Counted from the first letter of the stretch, positions 1 through 7,370 are shown. The stretch: DNA of 23,556 nucleotides from an uncultured Eubacteriales bacterium (GCA_900548795.1 URLT01000018.1:1-23556), one strand, 5' to 3'. Translations and numbers: made by a program. Notes: a model not told the origin generated them from the sequence alone.

Positions 1-47
1 GCGGCTGCGACAACGGCTGCGGCTGCCATTCGGGCTGCGGCTGCTGA
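1..47 (+). CDS. 3' end of a Cys-rich protein (partial)
   Basis: The frame starting at base 3 reads GCDNGCGCHSGCGC and then TGA at 45-47. Only 14 residues are visible, six of them cysteine, with regular Gly-Cys spacing and one His. Such tails occur at the C-termini of several unrelated clostridial proteins and may bind metal, so the parent protein cannot be named from this fragment. The gene runs convergently into the lipid kinase gene, and the two share the hairpin at 62-83 as a likely terminator. The strand and frame are supported by the stop codon just before that hairpin, but the coding call rests on composition alone. Confidence 0.45.
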   Translation, partial: GCDNGCGCHSGCGC

Positions 48-53
48 GCGGAT

Positions 54-83
54 AAGAAAAAGGGGGCTGCCGAAGCAGCCCCC
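54..83 (-). terminator. Rho-independent terminator of the lipid kinase gene, possibly bidirectional
   Basis: A perfect 9-bp GC-rich stem (62-70 with 75-83) closes a four-base loop. Read on the minus strand it is followed by TTTTTCTTATC, a good U-tract, and it lies 7 bases after the kinase stop codon. On the plus strand the tail is GATTTGTT, which is weaker but could also stop the Cys-rich gene. Confidence 0.85.
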
Positions 84-90
84 GATTTGT

Positions 91-963
91 TCAGCCCACG
101 GGCGCGGGCACCCCGGCGCGGACGGAATACTCCGTGACGCCGCAGATCGTCTCGCCGTCGATCTGCAGCGCGGTCGGGCGGTCAAAGCGCACGGTGATCT
201 CATGCCCGGTCAGGATCTGCACCATCTCCTCATGCTTCACATGCTCGCCCTTGAAGATCGAGGGGAATACGAGCAGCGTCTTGAGCTTCCCGGAGCCGTA
301 GAGCACGCAGGTGGACACCGTGCCCGCCGGGTTATTGCGCCGCTGATCCGGCGTGACCATCATGCCGCCGCCATAAAACCGGCCGTGCATCGTCGGGGCA
401 AGCCAGACGCGGCGGAATTCGTGCGTCTGCCCGTCGACCGTCACGGTGGCGTTCACGGGGCGGTAGTGAAACAGCAGCCCCTTGATGGCAATGGAAGTAT
501 AGTTGACGGGCTTGTCCGTCGTCGCGCGCAGGCGGTCGCCGACCTCGCAGCAGTAGCCGTCGATGCCGTAGCCGATGCCGTTGAGGAACCTCCGGCTCTC
601 GCCGTTGACCGTCACGACCGGCAACGCCTTCAGGTACGGCCGCAGCGAAAACGGCGCAGCGTCGTCCGGCTTGCCCAGATCGCGCAGGAAGTCGTTGCCG
701 CTTCCGGTCGCGTAGTAGAGCAGCTCGTTGGGGAACGAATCGCAGTCGACCTCGTTGAGGAACCGGTTGATCGTCCCGTCGCCGCCGGTCAGCACCGTCA
801 CGTCCTCTGGCGCAAGCGTCCGCAGGAGCGACGCGCAATCCTCGAGCTTCGTCAGGTCGTGATAGCGGCGCGCGCCGTCCGTCAGGATCGTCTCGAGCCT
901 CCGCGCGCGCTCCTTTCCCTTGCCGTTTCCGGCCAGAGGATTGAAAAGAATATGATATGTCAC
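91..963 (-). CDS. Diacylglycerol kinase family lipid kinase (DgkB/YegS-like)
   Basis: This 290-residue protein has the layout of the DAGK catalytic family: an N-terminal NPLAGNGKG motif (residues 8-16), the nucleotide-binding GGDGT motif (60-64) and a TGSGNDFLRDL segment (86-96) matching the family's G-T-G-N-D-F-A-R block. Members phosphorylate diacylglycerol or related lipids at the cytoplasmic membrane face, in Gram-positives mainly to recycle diacylglycerol left by lipoteichoic acid synthesis. No signal peptide or membrane helix is visible. The start is GTG (961-963), chosen because AGAGAGGA lies at the right distance upstream. The gene is monocistronic, divergent from the amino-sugar operon, and has its own promoter. 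The exact lipid substrate cannot be read from sequence; a sphingosine- or ceramide-kinase-like role is the main alternative within the family. Confidence 0.9.
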   Translation of the reverse strand: MTYHILFNPLAGNGKGKERARRLETILTDGARRYHDLTKLEDCASLLRTLAPEDVTVLTGGDGTINRFLNEVDCDSFPNELLYYATGSGNDFLRDLGKPDDAAPFSLRPYLKALPVVTVNGESRRFLNGIGYGIDGYCCEVGDRLRATTDKPVNYTSIAIKGLLFHYRPVNATVTVDGQTHEFRRVWLAPTMHGRFYGGGMMVTPDQRRNNPAGTVSTCVLYGSGKLKTLLVFPSIFKGEHVKHEEMVQILTGHEITVRFDRPTALQIDGETICGVTEYSVRAGVPAPVG

Positions 964-1013
964 GAAAAAATTCCTCTCTTTTTCTCGGATATTTAGGGGG
1001 CTCCGCTTTCCGT

Positions 1014-1042
1014 ATTATATTCCTTATCCCGACATTATGCAA
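1014..1042 (-). promoter_or_regulatory. Sigma-A-type promoter of the lipid kinase gene
   Basis: On the minus strand TTGCAT (1037-1042) and a perfect TATAAT (1014-1019) are 17 bases apart, about 50 bases upstream of the GTG start. The -35 box is the TTGCAT variant seen before several other genes in this window. Confidence 0.65.
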
Positions 1043-1090
1043 GACAAAAATTTCATACTTGCCCAAAAACGCCCCGGTTCAAGAATTTTC

Positions 1091-1119
1091 TTGCGTTTTT
1101 TCCCGCCGCATGTTATAAT
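1091..1119 (+). promoter_or_regulatory. Promoter of the amino-sugar operon
   Basis: TTGCGT (1091-1096), a 17-base spacer and TATAAT (1114-1119) preceded by TG one base upstream (extended -10). It lies about 70 bases before the TTG start of the first gene. No obvious operator palindrome was seen around it, so regulation of the operon cannot be inferred. Confidence 0.75.
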
Positions 1120-1192
1120 GACCTATAATCGCTAAGCAGAATGTTTCGCGTTTATCGAAGAACCCGTAAAATCGTTTGGGAGTGATCTGAAT

Positions 1193-2275
1193 TTGAGAAA
1201 GCAACTGCATCCAGAGCGCGTCCTCCCGCATTTCGCGCTGGAGGGCACGCCCGTTTTCTGCAAGGAATACGGCTCCGGGCATATCAACAGCACCTATCAG
1301 GTGAAAACCGACGGCGGCAAAATCTATATTCTTCAGCGAATCAACAAGTATGTCTTCAACGACCCGGTGGCCGTGATGGAAAACATCGGCGCGATCACGG
1401 AATATCTGCGCGACCGCGTGGAGGATCAGAGCGAGATCCTGCATTTTCAGCAGAGCGACAGCGGTACATACTACTATGTCGACACAGACGGCGAATTCTG
1501 GCGCTGCTATGAATACGCCGACGGCATCTGCCTCGAGGCACCGGAATCCGACCGCGATTTTTACGAGAGCGCGATCGCCTTCGGCCGCTTTCAGGAGATG
1601 CTCTCGGACTTCCCGGCGGCTGAGCTGCACGAAACGATCCCGCTGTTCCACAACACGGTCGACCGCTACCGTCAGTTCCACGAGGCGCTCGAGCGCAACG
1701 AGGCCGGCCGCGCGGAGAAGATCCCCGGCGAGATCAACTTCGTGCTCGACCGCGAGGCAGAGGCCGGGACGATCTGCTCCCTGCTTGACAGCGGCGAGCT
1801 TCCGCTCCGCGTGACGCACAACGACACCAAGCTCAACAACGTCCTGCTCCACCGCCGGACGCGCAAGGCGCTCTGCGTGCTCGATCTGGACACCGTGATG
1901 CCCGGCTCGGCGCTTTATGATTTCGGCGACTCCATCCGCTTCGGCGCGGCGACCGCCGCCGAGGACGAGCGCGACCTTTCCAAAATGTCCATCGACCTGA
2001 ATCTGTTCCGCGTTTATACCTCCGGCTATCTCAAGGCCTGCCCCGGTCTGACCGACAAGGAGGTCGAGCTGCTGCCGCTGGGCGCGAAGATCATCACGCT
2101 GGAGCTGGCGGTGCGCTTCCTGACGGACTATCTCAACGGAGATCGTTATTTCAAGACCGACTATGAGGAGCACAACCTGATCCGCGCCCGCACGCAGATG
2201 AAGCTCGTTGCCGACATGGAGCGCAAGTGGCCGCAGATGCAGCAGATCGTCCGAGAGGAAGCCGCAAAACGATAA
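1193..2275 (+). CDS. nahK: N-acetylhexosamine 1-kinase-like phosphotransferase (APH fold)
   Basis: A 360-residue aminoglycoside-phosphotransferase-fold kinase. It carries segments I recognise from bifidobacterial NahK: GSGHINSTY (27-35, nucleotide loop), YILQRIN (45-51), the catalytic THNDTKLNN (208-216) and the metal-binding LDLDTVMPG (230-238), followed by DFGDSIRF (243-250). NahK phosphorylates GlcNAc or GalNAc at C1 using ATP, in the cytoplasm. The start is TTG at 1193, placed by GGGAG ten bases upstream; no ATG or GTG fits the frame there. It is first in a three-gene operon, 16 bases before the ROK kinase. The NahK partners expected in the galacto/lacto-N-biose pathway (phosphorylase, uridylyltransferase, epimerase) are not present here, so the true sugar may differ. 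Family assignment is firm, substrate moderate. Confidence 0.8.
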   Translation: MRKQLHPERVLPHFALEGTPVFCKEYGSGHINSTYQVKTDGGKIYILQRINKYVFNDPVAVMENIGAITEYLRDRVEDQSEILHFQQSDSGTYYYVDTDGEFWRCYEYADGICLEAPESDRDFYESAIAFGRFQEMLSDFPAAELHETIPLFHNTVDRYRQFHEALERNEAGRAEKIPGEINFVLDREAEAGTICSLLDSGELPLRVTHNDTKLNNVLLHRRTRKALCVLDLDTVMPGSALYDFGDSIRFGAATAAEDERDLSKMSIDLNLFRVYTSGYLKACPGLTDKEVELLPLGAKIITLELAVRFLTDYLNGDRYFKTDYEEHNLIRARTQMKLVADMERKWPQMQQIVREEAAKR

Positions 2276-2291
2276 CAAAAGGAGACTGCCC

Positions 2292-3674
2292 ATGAAGTAT
2301 CTAGGAATCGACTATTCCGTCCGAAATCTGCCCGAGCTGGATCCGGATTTCATCCCCTTCGGCGTCTGGATCGACGCCTATGAGCAGGGCGCCGAGCAGC
2401 CCCTGACCATCGCCATTGAGCGCGACAAGGGAAAGATCTCCGTCCGCCACACCAAGATCCATGGCACGCCCGAGCTGGCGGAGGCCGACTATCGCTTCGT
2501 CGAGCGCTATGTCAAGTTCCTGCTCTGGTCGATCGGCGGCTTCCGCATCTATATCTGCGGAAATTCCGCCCTTGCGCAGCGCCTGCAAAAGGCCTACACC
2601 CTCGAGGGTGAGCGCAAATTCGACGTGCAGTTCATGCAGGACGTCTATGAAGTCCCCTTCGAGGTCATCGACTGCGCCCCGGAGGACTGCCCCGCGGCGA
2701 ACGAAGCCTCCGTCTCCATCGGCGGCCACATGGAAGGCTGCCGCATCGGCTTCGACGCGGGCGGCTCCGACCGCAAGGTCTCGGCCGTTATCGACGGCAA
2801 GACCGTCTATTCCGAGGAGGTCGTCTGGCATCCGAAGACGATGAGCGACCCGCAGTACCACTTCGACGGCATCGTCGAGGCCTTCAAAACGGCCGCCTCG
2901 AAAATGCCGCGCGTGGACGGCATCGGCGTCTCCTCGGCAGGCGTTTTCATCGGCAACAGCCCGATGGTCTCCTCCCTGTTCATCAAGGTCCCGCGCGAAA
3001 AGCGCGAGCTGGTCAAGTCGATCTATGACCGCGCGGCCAAGGAGCTGGGCGACGTGCCCATCGTCGTTGCAAACGACGGCGACGTGACGGCGCTTGCCGG
3101 CGCAATGGGTCTGGAGACCGGCTCGGTCATGGGCATGGCCATGGGCACGAGCGAGGCCGTCGGCTATGTCGACGCGGACGGCAACGTTCTCGGCTGGCTC
3201 AACGAGCTGGCCTTTGCGCCCGTCGATCTGTTTGAGCGCGCCGAGCAGGACGAATGGTCGACCGACCTCGGCGTCGGCTGCAAATATTTCTCGCAGGACG
3301 CGGTCATCAAGCTCGCGCCGCGCGCCGGGATCGAGCTGGACGCCGCCCTCACCCCGGCCGAGAAGCTCAAGGCCGTGCAGGAGCTGGCCGAGCGCGGCGA
3401 CGAGCGCGTCAAGCGCGTTTTCGCGTCCATCGGCGCTTATCTGGCGCATACGCTCAAGCTCTATTGCAGATTCTATGACGTGCACCACATGATCGTGCTC
3501 GGACGCGTGATGTCCGGCATCGGCGGGAGCATCATTCTCGACAACTGCCTGCGCATCCTGCGCGAGGAATATCCCGCGCTGAACGAAAAGGTGCGCGTGA
3601 TGCTCCCGGATGAAAAGACCCGCCGCGTCGGCCAGTCCGTCGCCGCCGCGAGCCTGCCGGAGCGCCGCTCCTGA
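2292..3674 (+). CDS. ROK-family sugar kinase-like protein with long N-terminal extension
   Basis: A 460-residue protein. Residues about 150-460 look like a ROK/ASKHA kinase: DAGGSDRK (155-162) fits the phosphate-1 ATP loop, NDGD (261-264) the catalytic region, and MAMGTS (282-287) the second phosphate loop. ROK kinases are usually about 300 residues; the first roughly 150 here form an unrecognised extension. The usual Cys-rich ROK zinc motif is not visible. In this operon the simplest role is making GlcNAc-6-phosphate (or a related hexosamine phosphate) for NagA just downstream, but a regulator or another sugar kinase cannot be excluded. The ATG at 2292 is chosen over upstream in-frame codons because GGAG lies seven bases before it and the upstream codons overlap the preceding gene. 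Spacing to neighbours is 16 and 19 bases, so it is cotranscribed. Confidence 0.75.
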   Translation: MKYLGIDYSVRNLPELDPDFIPFGVWIDAYEQGAEQPLTIAIERDKGKISVRHTKIHGTPELAEADYRFVERYVKFLLWSIGGFRIYICGNSALAQRLQKAYTLEGERKFDVQFMQDVYEVPFEVIDCAPEDCPAANEASVSIGGHMEGCRIGFDAGGSDRKVSAVIDGKTVYSEEVVWHPKTMSDPQYHFDGIVEAFKTAASKMPRVDGIGVSSAGVFIGNSPMVSSLFIKVPREKRELVKSIYDRAAKELGDVPIVVANDGDVTALAGAMGLETGSVMGMAMGTSEAVGYVDADGNVLGWLNELAFAPVDLFERAEQDEWSTDLGVGCKYFSQDAVIKLAPRAGIELDAALTPAEKLKAVQELAERGDERVKRVFASIGAYLAHTLKLYCRFYDVHHMIVLGRVMSGIGGSIILDNCLRILREEYPALNEKVRVMLPDEKTRRVGQSVAAASLPERRS

Positions 3675-3693
3675 AATGACACGGAGGAAGCCT

Positions 3694-4815
3694 ATGAACT
3701 ACAAAAACGCAAACATTTACACCGAGAAATTCCGCTTTGAGCGCGGCGCATTTTCCGTTGAAAACGGGCGCTTCTGCCATGTTTTGCAGGAGCAGCCCGA
3801 TGCCGTCGACCTGCACGGAGCCTATGTCATCCCCGGCCTGATCGACGTGCACACGCACGGCAACTCCGGCGCGGATTTTTCCGACGGAGTGCTTGCCGGT
3901 GTGGAAAAAATGGCCGAATATCTGGGCAAAAACGGCGTGACCTCGTTCGCGCCCGCGTCGATGACGCTGCCCTATGAGACGCTGGCGGCCGCCTTCGCCT
4001 CGGCGCGCGCATTTGTCGACGAAAATCGCGCGGACTGCGCCGCCCTGCGCGGCATCCAGATGGAAGGGCCGTTCTTCTCCGAAAAGAAAAAGGGCGCGCA
4101 GAACGGCGCGTACCTCCGCGACCCGGATTTCGATGCCTTCCGCAAGCTGTTTGAGGACTGCGGCGGGCTGGTGCGCATCGTCGACGTCGCGCCGGAGCTT
4201 GAGGGCGCCTGCGATTTCATCCGCAAGGCAAGCAAGCTCTGCACCGTCTCCATCGCGCACACCGACGCCGACTATGACGCCGCCGCCGCAGGGATCGCGG
4301 CCGGTGTGACCCATCTGACCCACCTTTATAACGCCATGCCGGCCATCCACCACCGCAAGCCCGGCGTGATCGCCGCCGCCGCCGAGGCCGAGGCCGTCAG
4401 CGCCGAGCTGATCTCCGACGGGCAGCACGTTCATCCGGCATCCGTGCGGCTGGCGTTCCGCATCTTCGGCGCGGCGCGCATGGTGCTCATCTCCGACTCG
4501 CTGCGCTGCTGCGGAATGCCCGACGGCGAATACGAGCTGGGCGGTCAGCAGGTCTTTTTGAAGGACGGCATCGCCCGTCTGGCCGACGGCACGATCGCCG
4601 GCTCGGCGACGAATCTTTATGACTGTATGCTGCGCGCGATCTCCTTCGGCATCCCGCGCGAGGACGCCGTGCGCGCCGCGACCTATAATCCCGCACGGCA
4701 GCTCGGGGTGCTCGACGAGGTCGGCTCGATCCGCGACGGCAAGGTCGCCGATTTCGTGCTCTGCGACGCAGAGCTGAACCGCAAGGCGGTCTACCGCGCC
4801 GGAAACGAGCTGTAA
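3694..4815 (+). CDS. nagA: N-acetylglucosamine-6-phosphate deacetylase
   Basis: A 373-residue amidohydrolase. It shows the metal-site HTHG (53-56), the substrate/metal segment MEGPF (123-127), the AHT histidine (189), HLYNAM (210-215), a catalytic aspartate in ISDS (266-269) and IAGSA (301-305), in the order expected for NagA. It converts GlcNAc-6-phosphate to glucosamine-6-phosphate and acetate in the cytoplasm, the committed step feeding GlcNAc into glycolysis or wall precursors. Length is normal for the family. The start at 3694 follows GGAGG at a six-base distance. It is the last gene of the operon; no nagB deaminase follows. Its TAA stop is also the first three bases of a palindromic repeat copy that abuts the gene, and the operon terminator lies 76 bases further on. 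Confidence 0.93.
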   Translation: MNYKNANIYTEKFRFERGAFSVENGRFCHVLQEQPDAVDLHGAYVIPGLIDVHTHGNSGADFSDGVLAGVEKMAEYLGKNGVTSFAPASMTLPYETLAAAFASARAFVDENRADCAALRGIQMEGPFFSEKKKGAQNGAYLRDPDFDAFRKLFEDCGGLVRIVDVAPELEGACDFIRKASKLCTVSIAHTDADYDAAAAGIAAGVTHLTHLYNAMPAIHHRKPGVIAAAAEAEAVSAELISDGQHVHPASVRLAFRIFGAARMVLISDSLRCCGMPDGEYELGGQQVFLKDGIARLADGTIAGSATNLYDCMLRAISFGIPREDAVRAATYNPARQLGVLDEVGSIRDGKVADFVLCDAELNRKAVYRAGNEL

Positions 4816-4885
4816 TACTGATTCTTGATTCAAATATTGAATCAAACTCGCATCGTGCGAATGCACGCTGCGCCGTTGGCGCACT
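4813..4885 (-). repeat. Dispersed palindromic repeat, copy 3 (inverted, shortened)
   Basis: Read on the minus strand this stretch matches the repeat at 19064-19206: a GCGCC-AAC-GGCGC hairpin, then the GCAGCGTGC / ATTC / GCAC(G)-TGC hairpin with one base change, then a shortened end finishing AAGAATCAGTATTA. The GTGTGC-GTA-GCACAC hairpin is missing, and the last palindrome is TTGATTCAA against TTGAATCAA. It begins exactly at the nagA stop codon. Confidence 0.7.
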
Positions 4886-4890
4886 AAAGC

Positions 4891-4945
4891 AAAAGCTACC
4901 GCCGGGGGCAGGCATTGCCTGCCCCCGGCGGTAGCTTTTATTGTG
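4891..4945 (+). terminator. Strong rho-independent terminator of the amino-sugar operon
   Basis: A perfect 23-bp stem (4891-4913 with 4917-4939) with a three-base loop ATT. The outer arm is AAAA/TTTT, giving CTTTTATTG after the GC-rich core. It follows nagA and separates it from the convergent foldase gene. The symmetry suggests it could stop transcripts from either side. Confidence 0.9.
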
Positions 4946-5091
4946 CAAAGTCCGGCGAAGCGCGTCGGCGCAATTGCACGGCAGCCTTAGGAAAGCTCTG
5001 ATTCAATCGCAAGAGCGATCAGCGAGGGATTATGTTTTCAAACCGATCAGTTGGAGAAAAAGACCCGCTGAGCGCCGCAGCCGATTGATTC
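4940..5091. other. Gene-free stretch with imperfect inverted ends
   Basis: No supportable gene is seen on either strand. It holds small hairpins (ATCGC-AAGA-GCGAT at 5006-5019). TGATTCAATCG (4999-5009) pairs with CGATTGATTCA (5082-5092) with one mismatch, and the second arm touches repeat copy 1. It may be a second, older insertion, but only one copy was noticed. Confidence 0.4.
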
Positions 5092-5253
5092 ATACTAGAA
5101 TCTGTTAAAAAGCTTGAAAAGCTTTTTATAGCGCCGAAGACGCGTCAGATTCTGCATGAGACGGCGCAGCGTGCATTCGCACGCTGCGAGTGTGCGTAGC
5201 ACACGGGATTCTTGATTAAAACTATGAAATATTTTAATCAAGAATCCGTATTA
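5092..5253 (+). repeat. Dispersed palindromic repeat, copy 1 (162 bp)
   Basis: The copy runs from ATACTAG to GTATTA and matches 19064-19206 in the same orientation, with about four mismatches over the first 128 bases. It contains four hairpins in order: AAAAAGCTT/AAGCTTTTT (5107-5127), CGCAGCGTGC/GCACGCTGCG (5165-5188), GTGTGC/GCACAC (5190-5204) and a 16-bp AT-rich stem (5206-5221 with 5232-5247). The ends are weakly inverted (ATACTAGAATCT against TAATACNGATTCT). No coding capacity. It sits just after the foldase gene, whose stop is at 5270, so its last hairpin could also act as a transcript end. Confidence 0.9.
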
Positions 5254-5269
5254 GAGGTTCCTTAGCGCT

Positions 5270-6601
5270 TTAGCCCTTCGGCTCCTCGGTCGTTTCGTCC
5301 TCGGCTTCGGAGGAAGCCTCAGCCTCGTCGGTCGGCAGAGCCGTGCTCTCCTCGGCGTTATCCTCCAGATGCTCCATGGCGTAGCTCACCATGTCGAAGA
5401 TGCGGATCTTCGTGAAGTCGAAGCGAAGCGGATACTGCTCGCGCAGCTCGGCCATTCTCTCGGTCAGCTTGGTCTGAACGAGCTGGTCGCGGGCGGTCTC
5501 CATCCACGCCTTTGTCTCGGTCTGGCCGACGAAATACATGATGTGGTAGCCGAAATCGGTCTTGATGACGTCGGAATCGCCGGGCTTGCGGCTCTCGTCG
5601 AAGCACCAGTCGTTGAACTCCGTGACCATTTTTCCGGGCTGGACGTCCTCATAAAGGCCGCCGTTCTGTTTCGAGCCGCCGTCGTCGGAATACTCCCCGG
5701 CCATGGCCGCGAAGGCGTCCTCGGTCGGGTCGTCCTGCCACTGCTCATAAAGCTCGTTGGCCTTCTCCTCGGCAGCAGCCCACTGCTCCTCGGTGTATTC
5801 GCCGGTGGTCGTGTCCTTGTCGCCCTCCGGCTGGATCAGCACGTGGCGCACGGAAATGTTGTTGACCTTCAGCACGCCGTCCTCTTGATAGCTTGCGGCG
5901 TTGGCGTCGTACTCGGCCTCGACGTCTGCGTCGGTGACCGTTGCGCCGATCTCCTCGCGCAGCGTTGCGGAGTAGTCATAGGTGGTGTAGTACAGACGCA
6001 TATAGTCCTGATAGGTCGCCGCATCGACACCGCCGCCGAAATTCGCCTGAAGATAGGCGTCGGCAGAGCTGAAGTTGTTGTTCTTGGCCTCGGTGACAAA
6101 TTCGCCGTTTTCGTCGGTGATGGAGGCGATCAGCTTCTCGTTTTCCTCGCTGAGCTGATAGCCGCTGGCGGCCGCCGCCTGAGACAGCGCGTAGCTGTCG
6201 GCCAGGTTGTCCGTCGCGCTTTCCAGCATGTACTGCTCCCATGTGCGATCCTGCGCAAGAGAATCCTGCTCATAGAGCGGCTTGTTGCTGTCGAGGCCGA
6301 GCTGGGCGGCATAGCTGCCGTAGGAATTCATGAAGCTATAGAACTCCATCCAGAAGCTGAATTGCAGGAAACGGTTCGTATAGACCGGCTCGTCCTTGTC
6401 GTTCACGGCGATGACCGCGTTCATCACATCGTCGTCGGGCGTGGCCGTCTTGACGGAGTAGTTGCTCAGCGCCGTCACGGTGTTGTCCCCGTAATGCGTC
6501 TGCGGCGCCTCGGTCGTCGTCTCCGGCGCCGTCTTGCCCGCGCAGCCGGAGAAAAGCATCAGCGCTGCCAGCAGGAGCGCCGCAAATTGCTTTGTTTTCA
6601 T
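5270..6601 (-). CDS. PrsA/SurA-like peptidylprolyl isomerase lipoprotein (parvulin)
   Basis: A 443-residue predicted lipoprotein: charged N-terminus, hydrophobic segment and lipobox LFSGC (16-20, lipidated Cys20). A helical chaperone region (about 45-245) leads to a parvulin domain (about 250-358) marked by VRHVLIQ (251-257), SDDGGSKQNGGLY (305-317), F-N-D-W-C-F (329-334) and the end motif TDFGYHIMYF (348-357). Such proteins sit on the outer face of the membrane and help secreted proteins fold by prolyl isomerisation. With two very large exported proteins nearby, that need is plausible, though no direct link is shown. The last about 35 residues are a Glu/Asp/Ser/Thr-rich acidic tail, not part of the core fold. 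The start ATG at 6599-6601 is preceded by AAAGGA, slightly far (about 10 bases). It has its own promoter and is not cotranscribed with the P-loop gene by necessity. Confidence 0.88.
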   Translation of the reverse strand: MKTKQFAALLLAALMLFSGCAGKTAPETTTEAPQTHYGDNTVTALSNYSVKTATPDDDVMNAVIAVNDKDEPVYTNRFLQFSFWMEFYSFMNSYGSYAAQLGLDSNKPLYEQDSLAQDRTWEQYMLESATDNLADSYALSQAAAASGYQLSEENEKLIASITDENGEFVTEAKNNNFSSADAYLQANFGGGVDAATYQDYMRLYYTTYDYSATLREEIGATVTDADVEAEYDANAASYQEDGVLKVNNISVRHVLIQPEGDKDTTTGEYTEEQWAAAEEKANELYEQWQDDPTEDAFAAMAGEYSDDGGSKQNGGLYEDVQPGKMVTEFNDWCFDESRKPGDSDVIKTDFGYHIMYFVGQTETKAWMETARDQLVQTKLTERMAELREQYPLRFDFTKIRIFDMVSYAMEHLEDNAEESTALPTDEAEASSEAEDETTEEPKG

Positions 6602-6658
6602 TTGGCTTGATTCCTTTCTGCGTTTTGATCCATTCGGTCAAAATAAACTGTATGTTTT

Positions 6659-6687
6659 ATCATAGCACATTGCGCCGAAAAATGCAA
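6659..6687 (-). promoter_or_regulatory. Promoter of the foldase lipoprotein gene
   Basis: Minus strand TTGCAT (6682-6687), 17-base spacer, TATGAT (6659-6664) preceded by TGC, an extended -10. It lies about 58 bases before the ATG. Confidence 0.7.
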
Positions 6688-6689
6688 GA

Positions 6690-6725
6690 ACAACGCGGAA
6701 GAAACTTTTGGTTCCCCCGCGTTGT
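6690..6725 (-). terminator. Possible weak terminator of the P-loop gene
   Basis: A 9-bp stem, ACAACGCGG (6690-6698) with CCGCGTTGT (6717-6725), and an 18-base loop lies just after the P-loop gene on the minus strand. The following sequence TCTTGCATTTTT is U-rich only after a gap, and it overlaps the -35 box of the next promoter. Termination may therefore be partial. Confidence 0.4.
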
Positions 6726-6760
6726 GCTCCTGTGCATGAAAGACCCGAAGGCGCGCCGGA

Positions 6761-7171
6761 TCACATGAACGGCTTCATGCTCTCGGTGACCTTCGCCGGG
6801 TCGTCTGAAACGACGACCGTGAAGGACATTTGGTTGGCCTTGCCGAAGGCCTCGCACCACTGGACAAAGTCCTCGACTTCGGCGATCGTTGCATCCGGGA
6901 CGAGCTTATAGAAGCTGTCGATGAACACATGGCTGATGTCAAAATTGCCGGCATGAAGGCCGCTGATAAAGCCCTTGAGGAGCGGCAGCGTCTTCATTTC
7001 GTATTCCTGATAGTCGATCAGGCGCACACGGATATCCAAATCAAAGCGCAGCTTCGTGCCCTTTTCGATGCAGACCACACTGCCTGCCTCGTTTTTCACT
7101 GCCTCGTTGATGTCATGAATCAGTTGCTTGGTTTTGCCGGAGCCCTTGAGCCCCATGATAAGCTTGACCAT
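6761..7171 (-). CDS. Small P-loop NTPase-like protein of unknown function
   Basis: A 136-residue protein with a Walker A motif GLKGSGKT at the very N-terminus (7-14) and a likely Walker B strand HVFIDSF (81-87). No further catalytic domain, signal peptide or membrane segment is visible. Similar short, single-domain ATP-binding proteins beginning MVKLIMGLKGSGKT are, to my knowledge, widespread in Clostridia without an assigned role. It could be a nucleoside kinase relative or a minimal ATPase. The ATG at 7171 is chosen over an upstream in-frame ATG because AGGAGGG sits seven bases before it and the upstream stretch contains the promoter. It is transcribed divergently from the secreted nuclease gene and lies upstream of the foldase gene, which has its own promoter. 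Confidence 0.8.
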   Translation of the reverse strand: MVKLIMGLKGSGKTKQLIHDINEAVKNEAGSVVCIEKGTKLRFDLDIRVRLIDYQEYEMKTLPLLKGFISGLHAGNFDISHVFIDSFYKLVPDATIAEVEDFVQWCEAFGKANQMSFTVVVSDDPAKVTESMKPFM

Positions 7172-7196
7172 AGGTAATCCCTCCTGTTCTGATTTG

Positions 7197-7225
7197 ATTG
7201 TATCAGATTTTTGCAGAAAATGCAA
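7197..7225 (-). promoter_or_regulatory. Promoter of the P-loop gene
   Basis: Minus strand TTGCAT (7220-7225), 17-base spacer, TACAAT (7197-7202). It lies 26 bases before the ATG, so the leader is short. Confidence 0.7.
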
Positions 7226-7271
7226 CCATGGATTGCGTCTGAAATCCACGAAAAAAATTTCAGTTAGGGGA

Positions 7272-7300
7272 TTCCATTTTTTTGTGAATTGTGCTATGAT
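7272..7300 (+). promoter_or_regulatory. Likely promoter of the secreted nuclease gene
   Basis: TATGAT (7295-7300) preceded by TGC forms an extended -10. At 17 bases upstream the -35 position reads TTCCAT, a poor match. The expected 5' leader is about 65 bases and ends in AAGGAGA before the ATG at 7371. Confidence 0.5.
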
Positions 7301-7370
7301 TAAATTTAACGGCGCCGGTTCTATCTGACACCGAAAAGAGACCCAATATACAAATTAAGGAGAGAACAAA

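Noticed and set aside
5206..5247. 16-bp AT-rich hairpin considered as the dedicated terminator of the foldase gene
   Set aside because: It lacks a U-tract on the minus strand and is part of the dispersed repeat; termination there is possible but unproven.
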